NCBI GenBank assembly: GCA_033239005.1
Contig: BSQZ01000009.1
Location: 2,504,252 to 2,568,251, forward strand
From: Lamellibrachia satsuma
Lineage: Eukaryota > Annelida > Polychaeta > Sabellida > Siboglinidae
DNA length: 64,000 nt
Direction: 5' to 3'
A program made the translations under genes and the position numbers. Below are positions 63,236-64,000 of the stretch, piece by piece. Below the pieces are notes generated by a model, which saw only the letters and a program-made list of their open reading frames with translations, searched no databases and was not told where the DNA came from. How positions within the stretch are numbered: the first letter of the stretch is position 1; every line of letters starts with the position of its first letter.

Positions 63236-64000
63236 CAATCGATACGTGATGGCTAGGGGTTCGTTGGTCGACGTTACGTGATGGCTATGGGTTACTTGGT
63301 CGACGTTACGTGATGGCTAGGGGTTCTTTGGTTGACGTTACGTGATGGCTATGGGTTCCTTGGTCATCGCTACGTGGTGGCTAGTGTTCCTTGGACGTCA
63401 TTACGTGATGACTAGGGTTCCTTGGACGTCGCTATGTGATGGTTGGGTTTCCTTGGTCGTCGCTACGTGATCGCTTGGGTTCCTTGGTCATCGCTACGTG
63501 ATCGCTTGGGTTCCTTGGTCGTCGCTACGTGATCGCTAGGGTTCCTTGGTCGTCGCTACGTGATCGCTAGGGTTCATTGTTCGTCCCTACGTGATCGCTA
63601 GGGCTCCTTGGTCGTCGCTACGTGATCGCTATGGTTCCTTTGTCGTTGCTACGTGATCGCTAGGGTTCCTTGGTCGTCGCTACGTGATCGCTAGGGTTCC
63701 TTGGTCTTTGCTACGTGATCGCTAGGGTTCCTTGGTCTTTGCTACGTGATTGCTAGGGTTCCTTGGTCTTTGCTACGTGATCGCTAGGGCTCCTTGGTCG
63801 TCGCTACGTGATCGCTAGGGTTCCTTTGTCGTTGCTACGTGATCGCTAGGGTTCCTTGGTCGTCGCTACGTGATCGCTAGGGTTCCTTGGTCTTTGCTAC
63901 GTGATCGCTAGGGTTCCTTGGTCTTTGCTACGTGATTGCTAGGGTTCCTTGGTCTTTGCTACGTGATCGCTAGGGTTCCTTGGTCTTTGCTACGTGATTG
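63236..64000. repeat. 31-bp minisatellite running off the right edge
   Basis: Unit GCTACGTGATCGCTAGGGTT plus CCTTGGTCGTC, with GTCTTT and GTCGTT variants. The first few copies (GACGTTACGTGATGGCTATG) are more diverged; copies become more uniform towards 64000. About 24 copies are seen and the array continues outside the window. Confidence 0.96.

Noticed and set aside
63236..64000. Telomere
   Set aside because: The unit contains CTAGGGTT but is 31 bp long and not a TTAGGG-type repeat.
1..64000. Bacterial defence or toxin-antitoxin system
   Set aside because: No prokaryotic gene organisation, ribosome binding sites or relevant families; every recognisable protein is a eukaryotic TE, virus-like or zinc-finger product.

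Overview
This window looks like nuclear DNA from an animal, most likely a marine invertebrate (mollusc, lancelet or a similar lineage); I cannot fix the phylum from sequence alone. There are no bacterial-style operons, ribosome binding sites or CRISPR arrays. What can be recognised is decayed transposable elements (TEs) of several classes, one zinc-finger gene remnant, one virus-like (Polinton-type) polymerase remnant, and a very large amount of tandem and composite satellite DNA. I find no intact single-copy host gene that I can name.

Layout. 0-9 kb: a pogo-like DDE transposase frame running off the left edge (minus), a MULE transposase with a FLYWCH finger (minus), a piggyBac-like remnant (minus), poorly informative sequence, and a 5' part of a Rex1/CR1-like LINE (minus). 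9.2-15.8 kb: composite satellite containing 35-bp hairpin-forming arrays. 15.8-19.7 kb: two transposase relics (minus), one of an unclassified 'SHYSR/CKKC' family and one pogo-like with a C-terminal PHD-like finger. 20.9-22.8 kb: more composite satellite. 22.8-27.1 kb: a nearly complete but broken DIRS-type retrotransposon (minus; Gag, RT/RNase H, tyrosine recombinase). 27.5-32.8 kb: composite satellite with an exact 331-bp tandem period. 33-35.2 kb: an L2/CR1-like LINE tail and a jerky/pogo-like transposase (both minus). 35.3-37.9 kb: a compact TATA-driven unit followed by a zinc-finger and N-terminal part of a protein-primed DNA polymerase (plus). 38.3-39.8 kb: an unrecognised ORF and C2H2 zinc fingers (plus). 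40.8-46.3 kb: about 115 copies of a 46/49-bp satellite with higher-order repeats. 46.7-49.1 kb and 54.7-55.9 kb: segmental duplications carrying 22-bp arrays. 49.7-54.7 kb: a Ty3/Gypsy LTR retrotransposon with a tRNA-derived SINE in its integrase region. 55.9-64 kb: further minisatellites (50/30 bp, 61 bp, 31 bp), one interrupted by a 1.45-kb insertion.

The most striking recurring signal is that tandem repeats repeatedly start inside, or lie directly against, conserved TE coding segments: a 9-bp array in the catalytic core of the left-edge transposase, a 35-bp array in the CKKC-family transposase, a 61-bp array in the pogo DNA-binding domain, a degenerate Gly-Gln-Thr array in the pogo C-terminus, a TA array at the tyrosine motif of the DIRS recombinase, and a CA-rich array inside a LINE tail. 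I offer this as the window's main candidate for something under-described. It is a genome-dynamics pattern, not a demonstrated new molecular system.
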